Shown here one piece after another: positions 63,681 through 64,000 of a stretch of 64,000 bases of DNA. The notes beneath the pieces were generated by a model. It was not told the DNA's origin. It was given only the letters and a program-made list of their open reading frames with translations, and searched no databases. Source of the DNA: an uncultured Paraprevotella sp. Its GTDB lineage: Bacteria; Bacteroidota; Bacteroidia; Bacteroidales; Bacteroidaceae. The stretch spans positions 1-64,000 of the forward strand of contig CALULQ010000011.1 of the NCBI GenBank assembly GCA_944321525.1. The letters run 5' to 3'. Numbering within the stretch: position 1 is the first letter of the stretch; each line of letters starts with the position of its first letter. A program made the translations under genes and the position numbers.

Positions 63681-64000
63681 TACTCCTCCTCGATTTTGAC
63701 TCCCAACTCGCATTCCGCCCTCTCCTTCAGGCCACGCAAGGCGGCATAATCGTGCTTGTGCCTCACCAGCAGACCGAAGATTTCCGTGGCCTTGGCCGCC
63801 AGCCGCCCGTCCCCTGCGAAGCGGTCCGGGTGGCACACCTTCTTCAATCCGTCATACAAAGCCTTGGCCTTGAAAGAGCTGTCAATCACATTTGAAAAGT
63901 CGACATCCCCCTCGCGGAGAATCCTCTCCTTCACCTTTTCCCTTTCCGGCCGGCACCGGCCGCGCAGGAGCAAAAGGCGCACGCACACGAACACGAGCAG
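63680..64000 (-). CDS. J-domain-like protein, 5' end outside the window
   Basis: The frame is open to the window edge, so the N-terminus is missing. About 106 residues are visible: a hydrophobic segment (LLVFVCVRLLLLRG), a charged helix, and YDGLKKVCHPDRFAGDG, which carries the His-Pro-Asp motif of DnaJ domains followed by AKATEIFGLLVRHKHDYAAL. J-domains stimulate Hsp70-type ATPases. Linked to the TerB-like and membrane proteins by overlapping starts. Confidence 0.65.
   Translation of the reverse strand: MLVFVCVRLLLLRGRCRPEREKVKERILREGDVDFSNVIDSSFKAKALYDGLKKVCHPDRFAGDGRLAAKATEIFGLLVRHKHDYAALRGLKERAECELGVKIEEE

Overview
This window is a chromosomal segment from a high-GC member of the Bacteroidales, most likely a Bacteroidaceae relative. 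The evidence is the recurrent Bacteroidetes promoter (-33 TTTG, about 19 bp, -7 TAnnTTTG, most often TATCTTTG), the UpxY-type capsule locus, an AraC-type hybrid two-component regulator, DUF6089/DUF6242 proteins beside UppS/BamA/Skp genes, and lipobox lipoproteins. No rRNA or CRISPR array was seen.

Layout. 1-5.8 kb (+): a compact cluster with a C39-peptidase ABC exporter, a HlyD-like membrane-anchor stub, a DUF707/LanC-like fusion and two related glycosyltransferase-like proteins. It looks like an undescribed peptide modification and export system. 5.9-9.8 kb (-): two polysaccharide-degrading enzymes (GH51 and a clan GH-A hydrolase). 9.8-19.2 kb (-): housekeeping genes for wall and outer membrane (murI, three Skp/OmpH proteins, bamA, uppS, DUF6089, DUF6242) and ribD. 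19.2-21.2 kb (+): prmC-recX-comF family.

21.3-40.7 kb is accessory DNA lying between the comF-family gene and pyrE. It holds two tandem AAA ATPases (-), a predicted invertible promoter, upxY, and a capsule operon (wzx, Fe-S protein, pyruvyltransferase, GT2, wzy, GT32, two hexapeptide acyltransferases, GT2, GT4, GT26), followed by an AAA/PD-(D/E)XK protein and a helicase with WG-like repeats. In the orientation given, the invertible promoter points away from the capsule. One capsule glycosyltransferase is split by a G10 tract and the Fe-S gene is split near a G4-A-G3 stretch. The middle of the operon is clearly AT-richer than its surroundings.

41-44.4 kb (+): pyrE, an SRPBCC protein, argH, a lipoprotein, tRNA-Gly(GCC) and tRNA-Leu(TAA). 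A 9.45-kb integrative element (44354-53805) sits in the 3' end of tRNA-Leu, bounded by 17-bp direct repeats. It carries a tyrosine integrase, ORF6N protein, HTH protein, RepA-like ATPase, primase-like protein, RusA-like nuclease and small genes. One of its genes is interrupted by an IS982-family copy with a 6-bp target duplication. The original tRNA terminator now lies beyond the element.

54-62.6 kb (+): GH43, GH35, a parallel beta-helix protein and a hybrid two-component regulator whose signal peptide is cut from the sensor by an in-frame TAG codon. With the GH51 gene this suggests arabinogalactan-type glycans as substrate (inference). 62.6-64 kb (-): a run of small membrane proteins with TerB-like and J-domain-like partners, running off the window.
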